Shown piece after piece: positions 22,730 to 35,692 of a stretch of 64,000 bases of DNA. Numbering within the stretch: the first letter of the stretch is position 1; every line of letters begins with the position of its first letter. Source of the stretch: Sipunculus nudus (taxonomy: Eukaryota; Annelida; Sipuncula; Golfingiida; Sipunculidae); the NCBI GenBank assembly GCA_026874595.1, contig CM049317.1:58766118-58830117 (forward strand), in the 5' to 3' direction. A program made the translations under genes and the position numbers. Under the pieces are notes generated by a model, which did no database searches, was not told where the DNA came from, and worked only from the letters and a program-made list of their open reading frames with translations.

Positions 22730-23440
22730 GATTTGTGGGACAAGGTTTAATTGTACCAATGACGTTCATTAACACCTAACATCTTTATTATCTCATAATC
22801 TTTTTATTTATTAGTTTCGTAGAGTGGGTGTCACAGACTAACGTATCGGGATTCACATGGCAATATGTAATATATCGTAGCTTTGATATTATATACATAT
22901 TCTAGATCATAGAAGTTAGAGAGTTACCCTCCGTTGTAAAGTGCTCTATGGTCTACAGGCTGTTTTGTGTTGTTTTTCTCCAGTGTTATTCTAGATCATA
23001 TATATTATAGATAATTTATATTGTAGAAAATAAGTATGATTGATAATACATATGACCAAAATATATTATACATATTACATATGATACATAATAGATATAT
23101 ATATATATATTACATAATATGTATTATTCATTATATACTTTTATATTATAAATAAGATATATATGAGGAATCTTATTTATTCATATTTATTTTTAAATTA
23201 AATTTTAAAATATTGTTCAGGTGGACTTGCTCAGATTTCGATAAGATACAAATAACATTTTACAAATACTATTGATAAAAAGGTTTAACAAATTTAGTGA
23301 ACATATACAATAAACCTCAGACTTAGTACGTGCACGAGTGATTTATTATATATTTGTTAAGATAACTGTACAAAGTGGTTAGTGAAAAGTGATAGAGAAA
23401 AATACTTTGTCAATGAAAAGAGAGTAATTTTCATCCAAGG
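22730..23440. other. AT-rich stretch with TATA-type low complexity
   Basis: Several TA/ATAT runs at 22985-23165; nothing else recognised. Confidence 0.4.
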
Positions 23441-23447
23441 TTTAGAG

Positions 23448-26400
23448 ATAGATAGATATCCTTTATTTCCTCCATTGCTGAAGATTGACAAAGAAATCAT
23501 GTGTATAACATAGAAATTAGTGAGTGTGCTTACAAAAGTGTACAGTGGGTATATAAAGTGTATATAGTTACGTACAAATAAGGTCAACGGGTCTATATCT
23601 GTACATTTGTAAAACTGTTAAACCATAGTCTTTTAAAAATCCAAGTCAGGCGAATCAAAATGTACTCGATTTAAGTTCCAAAACTGTTTTTCGACATTCA
23701 TAAATAAAGCTACCAAACCTGTATAGCATAATACACCAATAATGAACTGTTCATCTGCTATTAAGTACCTACCAAATATGAATTTAAGAAAATCTTCATT
23801 ATTTAAATTTAAAAAAATACGGAATCTTCTACACAGCATACATTTATAATAAAGTCCCATAACAAATTTCTGGATGCTTTCATAGCATCACAATACAGTA
23901 AAGCATGTTTATACGGACATGTGAATAATGTACCAGAAAAATGACATAGGAGGGGAACTTGGTCATGTTGGTCATCCAGCTAAAATAATGCAAAGCTTTA
24001 GGTACCGCTCTAGCCGCGTCCCATAACACGGGGGGACTAAAACAGTCAGGATACAGAGCCTTAAAAAATTCAAATTTTAAATCAATGGCTGTCCTGTCGG
24101 AGTAAGAGGCATATTCATAAGCCGTTACACTTTAAGAAAAAGGGTTCTTGATGGTTCCTTTAAGAACCCACATGGTTCTATCTAGAACCACGGTTCTATA
24201 TAGAACCATTTTCTCAATAAAACGGTTCCATCTGACACTTGAAGGTTCGTGCCTTGATCAAAACCTATAATAGGGTTCCAGATGGAACCCGTGTCGTTAC
24301 CAGATGACCCAGTGATAAGGCTGCACATGCGCCGTGTATTTGAAACGGTCGAGCGGCCGGTATATGGTCTCCCTATAAATCAGAAAAGGAAGAAATATTA
24401 GGTAAGGTTTATATATAAAAATTTCATGTGAATAATGTTGAGGTTATCTGTTTAGATATAACTTTCCAGCGACCTAATGGTACTAAATTAGTTTGTTTCT
24501 GCAAATTAACGAACACTTAAACTAAACATGGATACAGGCCGATGATAAACACGCTGGTACAGTATTAGGTATACCCGGTCAAAAATTAACTTCTTCCAAT
24601 CAGTTCTTCCCAAGGGTTTTCGCTGTGCCTCAGTGCTAATCAAAATATCTATATGCTCGATTAACTTTAGTTCTGACAGTATTGCACACACATCCGGAAC
24701 AAAACCAAGCTTGCACGTTCTGGGCTGAAGCCTGTGGAACATTAGCCAGTAGATGATGATCAACTTGCATACATTTGGGCCCGGAGACCTCAATATATTT
24801 CCAAGTAACGTTAACTTAGCTTTATTGACAAACGACACGATGCGAGGTATCCCAAGTAATGATAAAACCATGTCAGACCTGGCACGCGGGTGAAAACCTT
24901 GGACGACTTTCATTCGTTTAAGGCTTAACACTTGAGACTTGTTCAGGTAAGACCACAATTCAGCTCCATATAGAGCTTTCGGAAGGACTACCGACTTATA
25001 CAGACTTGCAATCGTCATAGGATTATGTCCCTTTGGCCGCAACCCAACTCTCAACAGTGACAACAAGGAACCCTAGCCTCTTCTGCAGGCATCCTCAATA
25101 CGGTCGGTTAGCTTAAGGTTTCCTTGGAGACATATACCTCAATATGTAACCCGTGACTTTTCCTCGATCCGATTATATCCTAATCTCCATTGTCAGTTTG
25201 TAATTCATTGCAAATTTTCTATTTTCCCAAAAGCCTACATCTATTGTTTTTGCAGGGTTAAAATTAAACCTCCATTTACAACTGTAAATCCAGCAAATAT
25301 CAATCATTTTTTGCAATCTCACAGGTGAAAGTGACAATAAACAAATATAATCCGCTTGCGAAGGGCACCCAGCAAAAGTGGATCCGACAAAGGAGCCTAG
25401 TTTTGAATTTCGAAGTTCACAAAGAAGGGGATTTATGAATATAAGAAAAAAAAGGTGATAAGACTCCACCGTGTCTCACAGATTGTCTGACGGGAAACCA
25501 GTCACTAAGGCGACCTTCATATAAAAAAGCGCCCTGAGCATTGTGATAGGCTTCATAAATGATTCTCCAAAGATTCCCTGAGAACAATTTAATAAATAAT
25601 CCTATAGCCACAAGACATCAAAAGCCTTTTGGCTATCCAGAAATCATGCATAAAGTTTGGAATAATTTTTCTATATAATGATAAACAGTTTCCTGAACTA
25701 ATAGTGACGCATGCAAGGATGATTTATTCTTTTGATAAGCATGTTGAACAGGATCGGAAAGGTGTGACCAAACAAGATAAGTTTATCGTTAATCCTGGAC
25801 AGAATTACCTTTTCGAATAACTTATACAAAGATAAAAGATTGCAGATACCCCTGTATTTTTTTTATCAGAACCTGAACGGAGTCCTAGTTTGGGTATTGT
25901 AATGATTATCCCCTTCTTCATTGCCTGGGTGATTTTTTTTCAGTTCTAAATATTAGATTAAAGAGTTTAATAAAATGCCTCACAAGTTCAGTGCCCCCAT
26001 ATCCGAGGTGTTCATTACTTATATTATCAGCGCCTGGGGCTTTACCTTTCTTCAGTTTACGAATTTCCTTGTTCACCTCATTAAATGTTATCATTCTTTT
26101 TAATCTTGGACAGTGGTTTTTATAAGACAGTGACTTACTCAGATACATATTGAATATTTTTCTATGTCAGTTTTATGTTCCACTTTAAATTAGAACTTTC
26201 TAGAGGGTTGTATAACTTTTGAAGTATATCCCCCGTCCATTAGCAATATCCGACGGATCACTTAAAATACCGAGATCAGGAAATTTTATTTCACTCTGCA
26301 CGTGGTTACGATTTTTCTGCCTAGCTTTAACTCGCTGCCAAAATTTACTGACACCTAACTCCACCAAATTGGTCTATTTGTTCATAAAGAGATCTTTCAT

Positions 26401-27085
26401 TGTTATCATGGTTTTCTGTCATACCCTTCCTAATTTTTTTTGAGTCTTTATACGCTTTATAAGTCTTGTGTTCAGAGTCCCTGCTGCAATCCAGGCCTTG
26501 CGTTTTAATCTCAATTTTATGTGAAGAGGTTTCGGTAGTACGTTCCAATTTTTCCAAAGTATTTACAGTATTTCCTTTGTTATATTGCTTTATTAGACGT
26601 TTTTATCAACAGTTTTTACAAGTTCATTATAATAATTGTTTATGTCAGCAGAACTATCGGAACGACAGTCCGGTACACATGCACTTCGTAGGAGCAAGGT
26701 ATAATTTTGAAATATCACCACTTCATCAACTTTTTTCCAATGCAGATAAAATTACTAGTCATTCAGTGTCTTTGGATTAAGCGGAAATATGTTTATTGAT
26801 GCTTCAACCGGCAGATGATCTGATATGTTCAATTCGTGATCATAAGTCATATTCCAAGAACGTACTAAATGTAATTTTTCTCTTGGTGGTAATATGTGAT
26901 CGATTAGAGACCGGTTTGAACCCATAGCATACACATGGTCCTCGTATGGAGACTTTTGTGAAGAGTGAACAGAGCAAACAACTGTTCATCAACGTACTTT
27001 GTAAAGACGATCTTGGGTTGGTCCGCGCTGTGTAAAATACCCATCTGCCTCAGCATTAAGATTGCCCATTATTTTTACCATGCCA
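23448..27085 (-). mobile_element. inactive APE-type non-LTR retrotransposon (LINE), 5' truncated
   Basis: In minus order it begins with the end of an APE-type endonuclease. GNLNA lies near 27044-27070 (GDxN expected), then NRSLIDHILPP near 26890-26920, and SDHLPV near 26803-26822. RT follows with NKEIRKLKKGKAPGADNIS near 26030-26080, VRQSVRHGGVLSPF near 25450-25490 and FNFNPAKT near 25245-25270. A C-terminal region runs to 23630. The tail is GGAGGAAATAAAGGATATCT(ATCT)n at 23448-23490. The catalytic YADD is replaced by QADY and there are many frame breaks, so it is dead. A foreign insertion sits at about 24126-24300. This is a decayed host retrotransposon, not a virus. Confidence 0.8.
24126..24300. 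mobile_element. MITE-like insertion made of GGTTCTA/TAGAACC units
   Basis: Six or more copies of AGGTTCT, GGTTCTATNTAGAACC and related inverted units occupy about 175 bases. GGTTCTATCTAGAACC and GGTTCTATATAGAACC are near-perfect palindromes. It separates two parts of the LINE and so is probably the younger insertion. Confidence 0.5.
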
Positions 27086-27129
27086 CACCATACCTTATGT
27101 AACACTCCAGCTGTGCATTCCTTTTACCA

Positions 27130-27560
27130 AGACCTATATATGGTGACCAGTCATTTAGGAAAACTGCTGCTAAAATCCGGAATAAACTGCCGGACTGCTT
27201 GAGAAACATGAACGTGGTGGAGGTTTTTAAACGTGCTCTTAAGACACACCTTTTTATATATATGTTAATACGTTTGAGGAGGAGATGAAATATTATCTAG
27301 TCATTGTGAACATTAACAAGATAAATATACTGAAATTATTATCCAGTCCACAGTAAAGTATGCAAATCCAATTTTATAATCGTTTAAACAAACTTTTTAA
27401 AAATTTATAACAGTATGTTTCATCATTTTTACCTGCTATGTCATTGCGCAATTATATTTTATTTTTTAAAGGTGAAAGTGCTTTGGAGCATACTGTGTCA
27501 TGAATAAGGCACTTTATAAATGCTTACTACTATTATTACTACCATTACTACAACTACAAC
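27130..27560 (+). mobile_element. 3' end of a second LINE (CR1/L2/jockey type), plus strand
   Basis: The plus strand encodes YGDQSFRKTAAKIRNKLPD then LRNMNVVEVFKRALKTHLF, the standard C-terminus of ORF2 in this LINE group. A 3' UTR follows, with GGCACTTTATAAATGCTTAC and a TAC/TAT trinucleotide tail typical of these elements. It lies head to head with the minus-strand LINE. Confidence 0.65.
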
Positions 27561-27578
27561 TAATAACTGGAATAGGGG

Positions 27579-28731
27579 TAGTCGACAAGCGACTACGTGT
27601 ATCCGCCAAAATCAGAGTAGGACGGATTAAGTGAGGCATGGATAGAGTGGCAAGTGGATATAGAGTTAGATGTGTTACATGTTATTATGGACGTCTGCCA
27701 CGTAAACATGATTGTAGGTGGCGCCACCTGTGATTTGAACGAGAAACTATCCAGTAAATGTATACAGATGCAAAATTTCAGGTGGAAAAATCAAACCACT
27801 GCCGAGATATGATTGATTTAATCCCACAGCAGACAAACAGAAGGAAGCCTAGCAAAAATGGTTGCAGTTTTGTGTATGATAAAGAGCTATGAGAGATCCA
27901 AACACGTGCAAAACTTAAGGGAGATACGTCAAACCAGTCCGGAGATATTAGCATGGATACCTGCGGCGTGAACGTGAATGTAGGTGGCGCCACCTGTCAT
28001 AAAATCAAGAAAGCTGTCCAGGATGTAAACGCATGCCAAATTTCAGGTAAATAAAACAAACCCATGCTGAGATATGAGTGATTTTAACCCAAGTCAAACG
28101 AACATATGGAAGCTGTGCAAAAATTTTTGCAGATGGCGCCACCAGTTTCTTTTATGATAAAGAGCTAAGTGAGCTTTAAATACATGCAAATTTTCAGGAA
28201 GATACGTCAAACCAGCCCGGAGATATAAGCATGGATGTCTGCAGCGTGAACGTAAATGTAGGTGGCGCCACCTGTCATAAAAGCAAGAAAGCTATCCAGG
28301 ATGTATACGCATGCCGTATTTCAGGTGGATTAGTCAAAGAACTGCAGAGATATGAGTGATTTTAATCAAAGGCAGACGAACAGATTTACGCTGTGCAACA
28401 ATGGTTGCAGGTTGCGCCATCATTTTTGTGTATGTTATAAAGCTATCCAAGGGCAACATTTGTACAATTTTTTTCCTGATTGGTCAAACAAGTCCAAAGA
28501 TATGTGGGTTATTGTGTCATAACAGACGCACAGATGGACGCACTGGAGAGAGGAATGGTCAGAGGTCAACACCGGATGGTTAGGCACCAGTTTACATGTG
28601 ACCCAATAATTGGTGTAAGTTTCGGAAAAATCTGTCCAGTTGTCTCAGAGAAGTTCTCTGGAAACGAATACGGCGGCGGCGGAACCCGGTCAAAAACATA
28701 GTATCCGCAAAACTTTGTTTTGGCGGATATA
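27579..28731 (+). mobile_element. non-autonomous element with inverted ends and internal ~270-base repeats
   Basis: Near the left end are a perfect hairpin GTAGTCGACAAGCGACTAC (27579-27597) and GTATCCGCCAAAA (27599-27611). The right end carries the inverse TTTTGGCGGATAT (28718-28730). In between, a unit of about 270 bases occurs about three times, with GGTGGCGCCACC, AAATTTCAGGT and GAGATATGAGTGATTTTAA blocks. No transposase is seen. ORFs inside are repeat-derived. Confidence 0.6.
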
Positions 28732-28734
28732 ATA

Positions 28735-29735
28735 ATAATAATATTCGATCAATCTTTATTTAATACTCATTATCCTTTTATTTTCGGTTCCGGTGTCTAT
28801 ATCAACTTAGTAATGAACTGTATTCAGTCAACCCAGGCAGATTGCAGAGTTTAAAGTGTTTATTTTTCATTCGAAAAATTCAGTGAATTCTGGGAATTTT
28901 TTTGCGATTGTAACCCTGTTTTTTTTTATGAAGTGACAGACAGTAAATAACTATCGTAATCCCCACATTTATCATCTTAAAGAACAATGATGATCGTCTG
29001 TATCTCTCACAACTTCAACGAGAAGATGAACTCCGTTGTGGTGATAACATACCATAATTTAAAGAGGTTCTAAAGTAATCAGTGTTGTTGTTGAGTACAT
29101 CACTTCAGAATCCGAGGCCAATTCCGAGTTACCCGAGTCCGAGTCAAAGACACTGGAGTCCAAGAGTCTATTGGACCTTGCAGTCCAGTAAAATACGTAT
29201 ATTAAAAGTACCCTGGGAGTACGCTTTGACCCTCCAGCCCTACTGTCAGTATATCGCTCATCCCAAAGTGTGTGGCGGCCTAAAGGGATTTCAGCATCAC
29301 ATACGCTTATCTCCCCTGTTCATGAAACTCTGGCTTTTTCATTTCACATTGGGAACGACCAGTCGGGATTCAAAATAATAATAAAATAGTAATACGATTT
29401 TTATCCGTCAATTATAATAACATAACAATACTTGATGTCGCAGTATCCATTGCTATTAACATATGGTAAAGTGAGAAAGTAATAGTAATAATTGGTTAAC
29501 TTGATATTATATTATAATTTCATAAATTCCAAGATCTATTACTTTTGAAGTATAATTTTAGATGATCCTATAAAGGATAAGGACGTGTAAGTGTCAAAAT
29601 GATAAACCAGAAAATCAGTTTGATGGGGCCTCATTTACCTATATCGGTGTTCAGCTGCAATATATATCTACGGGATTTAACCCCTCTAGGGGGCGCCCGG
29701 GGACGGGTTTTTGTTCCCCTGAAAGCAGTCTAAGC
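28735..29735. other. intergenic stretch
   Basis: (AAT)n at 28728-28742 and AT-rich unique sequence. The ORF at 29082-29378 has no recognisable family or splice context. Confidence 0.4.
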
Positions 29736-29739
29736 CAAT

Positions 29740-30060
29740 TAACCTTTCATTAAATGGATGACATTAATGTCAAACACATGGGCAGTCAGGTGAAATTACG
29801 TCAAATGAATAAAAAGGGTCAACCTCAGTTCATTTGCGTCACTTCCATATCAAAGTCCCTGTTTAAAACACTTATGTCCCATGCACGTTTCTTTCACTTT
29901 TCATCAGGCGACCGACTTGATTAATATCATGCAAACGACGCCTTTAACACACGCAGTTGACACCGCGCTTGTCTGCTGACGGTGACTCCCTCTGTCTGTA
30001 GATCTGTAAAGATGTCTGCAATTATTTCAGGTGCGGATTTAGCACACACCCTCATCACTC
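29740..30060. promoter_or_regulatory. repeat-free block with clustered homeodomain/octamer-like sites
   Basis: Contains TTGATTAATATCATGCAAAC (homeodomain plus octamer-like), several TGACA/TGTCA and TTACGTCA-type sites, and ATTAATGTC. No ORF and no second copy. A candidate regulatory element only. Confidence 0.25.
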
Positions 30061-30306
30061 AGTTAATAACATGCTTATATATATATATATATGTATATAT
30101 AATGCAGAATGGATTAAACGTTTAGATATTTCTGTACTAATTATTTTCGCACCACAGCGCTATAAGAACTTAAAGAATGCCCGTGAGTAAAGACATGCCT
30201 AAACAGAACTTAGTTTAAACCATTCTGCGTCACATAGAAATGCTCTCGTAAGCAATCGAGCACCCTGCCTTCATTTTTATGCAAAATTGATGACTAAGTA
30301 CAACTC

Positions 30307-30307
<1 letters not shown>

Positions 30308-30360
<53 letters not shown>
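30308..30360. repeat. (TA)n microsatellite
   Basis: Near-perfect TA run; the preceding 30060-30300 and following 30361-30980 stretches show no gene. Confidence 0.95.
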
Positions 30361-30362
<2 letters not shown>

Positions 30363-30983
30363 CAGGGTTTTCAGGAACACGGGGGTAAGCGTCTCTGATA
30401 CTCGAAATCTCTTACGGACCTTCGGGCTTTAGATTCCAAGCGTCCGATTGATCGCACGAATTTCTGGCTTTGGGACCTTGCATCAGCCAATGACTATTAC
30501 CGACTGCCTCAACCAAACCTGTCAGTTGTGTTAAAACCGTGCTGATAACTGAGGCTTACATTTCGCTATAAGCATATATTCATTAAATGTTACGATTTCA
30601 TATCAATAAATAATATGATAATTACATAAAATGCGAGACAGATTCAATTTCTACAAAACTTTTCAAAATTGGCACGTACCATATCCCCTTGGGACGCTAT
30701 AAACTCAGATGCATGGGACTCCCCATATATGTTGCCCGAGCGTCCCGGACTCTTCAAATTTTCTCCCTATTGAAAGTCCTGATCATATATATTCACGGGC
30801 TTTCAAATTCGGGGTATTGGCGAAAGAGAAATGATCGCGAATACGAAGCCTTCTGTGAAAAAGACGCATCAGCTACAAAAGATAACATTTTTTTTTAATA
30901 ATGTAGCTACATTAGCTCCTATTATACATTATACCTGCAATGTCGCAAAGCAGAAGACTGATATTATTAACCGTATTTTATCG

Positions 30984-31665
30984 TGTTACATTTAACTGTG
31001 TATTATGCGCCTGGCATTCTGATTCGTGTTGGGCTCAGGCCCTGTGCGTTGCTATGGGGGTGTACTTGTTGAACCCTGGAGTGTAAAGGCAGAGTGTTCG
31101 GTGTAGTCTAGAGGGTTCCAGAATGGAAGGTTCTGAGCTTCAAGTGAAAAAGCTATAAATAGGGGCTGTGTTTAGAGCCGGAAAAGAGAAAAATACCAGC
31201 GAACACGGAAGAGTGTGACTCCCTCGTCAGTTTTTGGGACCTTTCCAATAATTGCAGAACTTACAGATCTTCTACGGACTTTATACAGACTTTATATACG
31301 GATTGTCTCCAGTTTGCCTTTGGGATAATTACCAGAACTTCACTTTTGGATTACAACAGATTGTTTTCGAGATTGAATCGGAATATTCTCTGAGAAGATT
31401 TGTTTGAACTGTTCATCTGGATTATTTATGCTTAAAGACTCTTGGTATCCAGAATCAAAGCCTAGGATCCGGACTCTGGTACTGTACACTTTATTATTGT
31501 TATACTGTTTAATTGTATTAATTTAGTGTATTGTAATGTTAGGATTTTTCTATGAATAAATTATGGTTATTTGTTAACAAAAAACCACTGACGTCTTCAT
31601 TCATTCCCCTAGACATTTTACGCTGCCTTGTTTTGCGGAAACTGTTTTTTTTTGTCTCCGTAACA
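30984..31665 (+). mobile_element. probable solo or truncated LTR of a retrotransposon
   Basis: It begins TGTTAC and ends GTAACA, the usual short inverted LTR ends. Inside are a TATA box, TATAAATAG at 31154-31162, and a poly(A) signal AATAAA at 31555-31560, about 400 bases apart, as in an LTR promoter/R/U5 arrangement. No gag-pol ORF follows, and a target duplication is not evident. This is a decayed host LTR element; no envelope gene is seen. Confidence 0.45.
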
Positions 31666-31679
31666 AAATTTGTGCTGGT

Positions 31680-34600
31680 CACGATTACATGATTCGTTTT
31701 TATTAGGTTCCGTAACAATCGTAAGTCAAATATTGATATTATGAATAATATGGGAACTTTTATATTGCATGAATATATACAAAACAAGAATGTCCCCTCG
31801 TTCAATGTTATCTTGGTCCTTCAAAAATTTTAATTATTTTTTTACTGTGTGCATGGTGAGATTGTGAAAATCGAAACCTCGGGTGTCACTGGAAAATATG
31901 AAATCGCAAATTTTAAACCTCGCGGATATGAAGAAGACCACATATATTTATAGGAACTGAGGAAAGGAGAAACTGTGGACATATATTGATTTTTTTACCG
32001 AAATGTGTTTTTAATCAGTTACCATGCATCCATATAGAATTTGAATAAATTAGTGGAGAAAAGAAACTGAATGAGCAAACTATTTTATTATCTCTTGATT
32101 CATTCAAACCATCGCCATTTTCCGCTTCTGATAGTCAAGCGTACGATGGTGATACCAAACCAATATTGACCTCGTTGATAATAGTATGATTAGTTAAATT
32201 ACACATCGTTAAATCATGTCTAATTAATATAACGCCCACTGGTATAACACATGCGGGTTCCATTGCGTGGCCAATACGGATGGGCCCGGTGTGCTAACAA
32301 AAATGTAAGGGACAGCCTACAGGCTGACGGATATATGCCTAACCCTCGGCAACCCCCCCCCCCCCCCCCCCCGAAAGAAGGACCATCGTTCAAAATCTCC
32401 CCCTGACAATCTCCTCCCCCTTATGCAAAAGAACATAAAAAACTCAAAGTATATACGAATATAAGAACTTTCTTTACCCTCACCGCTTGATGGAGAATAT
32501 ATTTTTGTTGTACATAGGGAAATACATTTTAATTTTACATTACCATTATACTATATTATAGGCTAAAACATTTTATATATTAAAATATCTTGAGTTGAAA
32601 TGATTAACTTTAAGAAAAATTAAATGTTTGAGCAAACAATGAGGAAACATTAAAATGTGGTGTTGAGGCCTTATTTGAAATTCCCTACTTTTAAAATTGC
32701 GCTCGTTTTCCCCTAAAAAGTGAAGGGGGGGGGCAAAAGTGAGAGGGACATGCTCCCTGCAACCATGCACTGAAACAAGGTTCATGCTAATTCGACACAT
32801 TCCTAGTATAAATTATTGGTTAGTTTTTGCGGCGTGGTAGTAGCCTGAGGCAGGACGGTTTATAGTAATTTTTGATATAAATTATTATTATATTATACCT
32901 TTATTATTTTATTATACCTTCAACTAGTTGCAGGATTTTATATATGGTTGTTTTGTCTTTTAAATACTTTCGACCAAAGACTTTTTGCGCTTCGGGTAAA
33001 AACCGTTCGGGTGGTTAGGATAACACCCAAGGAACAATATATTAAATTTTGGTGGTAATCTGGATCATCATACTTTATATTTATTCCTTTATCCAATCCT
33101 TTGTCCACAGGCAGACAGCTCCATTCATAGGAGAAGTATTTGTTAAAGCCCGGTGAACCTGACTATGCAGTTGAACGCGTGTTACTGATGCGAGACATTG
33201 TGCATTAAAATTGGAAAGCTTACTGGATGAAAGGAGGGGGAGGGAGTGTTGGCTTGGCGTTGGTATCAGGTGGCCGTACGACCATATTCACGTCTACTGT
33301 CATTTTATTAATCCGAGAAAAAAATCACTCTTTGACAGAAATTTACTCATCCGTGGTCAGTCAGTTATTCAGATGATATGCCTAAAAGACAAGAGTTACG
33401 ATTCAGGCTACAGGGACACTTTGAGATCATTTGTTCCGATAAATCCCACCTTAAAACACCCTACCTGCAACGAAATGTGACGAACATTAAAGAAATAGTC
33501 TTTACTCATCTCAGGATTAAGAAAACTGAACAAATACTCTCTCATTTCAAGAGAAAAGAACATTTAAATGTACTAACTTGGAATAAATATTAAGAACAAT
33601 AAACATATAATCTTTATTTCACCTCTGAAACTACTCCAGCCAAAATCAAATAATATGCAGAAACTGTAGACACTGATCATAAATACTCTTGATTCACTAT
33701 TGACAGAAACTTTGATGTAACCTGAATCAAGTCAGAGAAGTAAAGATATATTGCCTTATTTTTTAAAAGAGTTTAATATCTGATATATGTTCATTAATAC
33801 TAAATTCTGAAATTTAATAATTTTAATTTTTTTAACTTTTGTGCTGGTAGAAAAGTATTCTGAATCACACCGTTAATCTTGTTAGCCTACCAGTTGTAAT
33901 GAATGGCTCTGGCACTCGGCCAAGACAAATTTAAGATGTCACCTTGTTCCGGCTTTCAAAATGGAGAAGATGAGAACATGAGAGTGATTGTTTCTGGGTG
34001 TTATTTAAATTCTCCGCAACATTGTCTCGAAATCTGTCAACTGTTGGAGTAAACTTGCTGACAGACAAACTAACCTACCGGGTAACCAATCAGAGGAAAA
34101 TTTAATACTACGCCACCTTGCGGAGAAACACAATGAATTTAGAATCTATCAAATAACCATCTGTGAGATGTCTTAAAATAACTGCTACTTGCTTGTTGGC
34201 AATACCGCAATTAATGTCCATCAGGACATAAAATCAAAGATTATGACAAGAATTTAAACTTGAGTTTATAGGAACCTATAATGATATCTGACTTCCGTCA
34301 ATCAAAGATAATCTTTTGTTCCTGTTATAAAACAAACTAGAAAACGCCGATCCAACCACACAGGCTGTTTGTTTTGTTTATATCCACGTGTTTATAACAT
34401 TTGGAGGCAAAATAATTCAGACAAGCAAGAGTTTTGAAAATGGCGGTCTCAAGTGACCTTTCAATTTTTACATGTATGCAACCAACCACCTTAGGTTTTT
34501 TCTGTTTTCAACATTGGCGTATTTACCGTGTTTACTACAAGCACCTGCACCCATCACCGAGGCGTTATTAAAGATGCCCACTCACCTACCTTTAGAAAAA

Positions 34601-35280
34601 GAATTTATGTGATTTCTGGTTTCTTCTATGTATATATTAATGATTTACGGGTAATTTTGGTTGTGAAAATTTATTATCACGCCTTCGTGAAGGATGTATG
34701 AACTTGTTAATCAACAACATGTTTTTAGACAAACCGGAAAACATGACACTTAAGGTGATAGGTTGCATATATGCGGAGGTAGAAAAGTCACTTGCTGCAA
34801 AACGCAATTTCGAAAGCTCTGACTTATCTGAAACGTGCAGATGCTCTTGTTGAATGTTTTGATATTTCTGGTGGCCCCATATATTTTAAACACGTTGATA
34901 TAAACAAAAAAGCAGCCTGTGTGCTGTGATATCCACGTTATCTTACCTGTTTTTATAAAAGCTCCAAGAGATTACCTTTAGTTTATAAAGGTCAACCAGG
35001 TGATTGGGCAACTTTAATATTTTCCCATATATTGCCAGAAATCAGGCTTTAAGGTTTTGCTTCAGCAAGTGTTTAGGGTGGATCTTCTGCAGAGCTATAG
35101 GCGTTAAATGTAAAAAAAATACATATATAATTTCTATTTTTTATCGTGGTATGTTTTGCACTTTCTCTGAAGTTTGAAGTGCTTTACACATAAATGCATG
35201 AAAAGGGAGGGAATGTTTTGATTTGTTCCCTCTGAAGATAAAAGAGTTTTATATCTCACTCAGATTTTACAAAAAGAGGT
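31680..35280. other. intergenic stretch, no gene recognised
   Basis: Holds a poly-C run at about 32350-32372, AT-rich sequence, a repeat-poor block at 33900-34330 of possible regulatory nature, and dispersed repeat fragments at 34340-34520 and 34590-34640. ORFs at 32573 and 33211 show no domain or splice context. Confidence 0.4.
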
Positions 35281-35285
35281 CTCAG

Positions 35286-35692
35286 GTTATATGTACTGGT
35301 TATGTACAGGTCCAAGGTTATGTACCAGTAATGTACAGGCCCCAGGTTATGTACCGGTTATGTACAGGGCCAAGGTTATGCACCTGTTATGTACAGGCCC
35401 CAGGTTGTGCACCAGTTATGTACAGGACCCAGGTTATGTAGCGGTTAGGAACAGGGCCCAGGTTTTGTAGCGGTTATTTACAGGCACCAGGTTTTGTAAC
35501 GGTTATGTACAGGCCCCAGGTTGTGTACCGGTTATGTACAGGCCCAAGTTTTTGTACCGGTTATGTACAGGCCCCACGTTATGTAATGGTTATGTACAGG
35601 CCCAAGGTTGTGTAGCGGTTATGTACAAGCCCCAGGTTATGTAGCGTTTATTTACAGTCCCCAGGTTTTGTACCGGTTATGTACAACCGCTG
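35286..35692 (+). repeat. 29-base minisatellite, about 14 units
   Basis: The unit is close to GGTTATGTACCGGTTAT plus GTACAGGCCCCA. Units are head to tail with 10-20% substitutions and no spacers, so it is not a CRISPR array. A 72-codon ORF runs through the first units by chance. Confidence 0.95.

Noticed and set aside
29082-29378. Plus-strand 98-codon ORF
   Set aside because: No domain, signal peptide or convincing splice sites; composition matches flanks.
35286-35692. CRISPR-like array
   Set aside because: Units are contiguous without spacers, in a eukaryotic context; it is a minisatellite.
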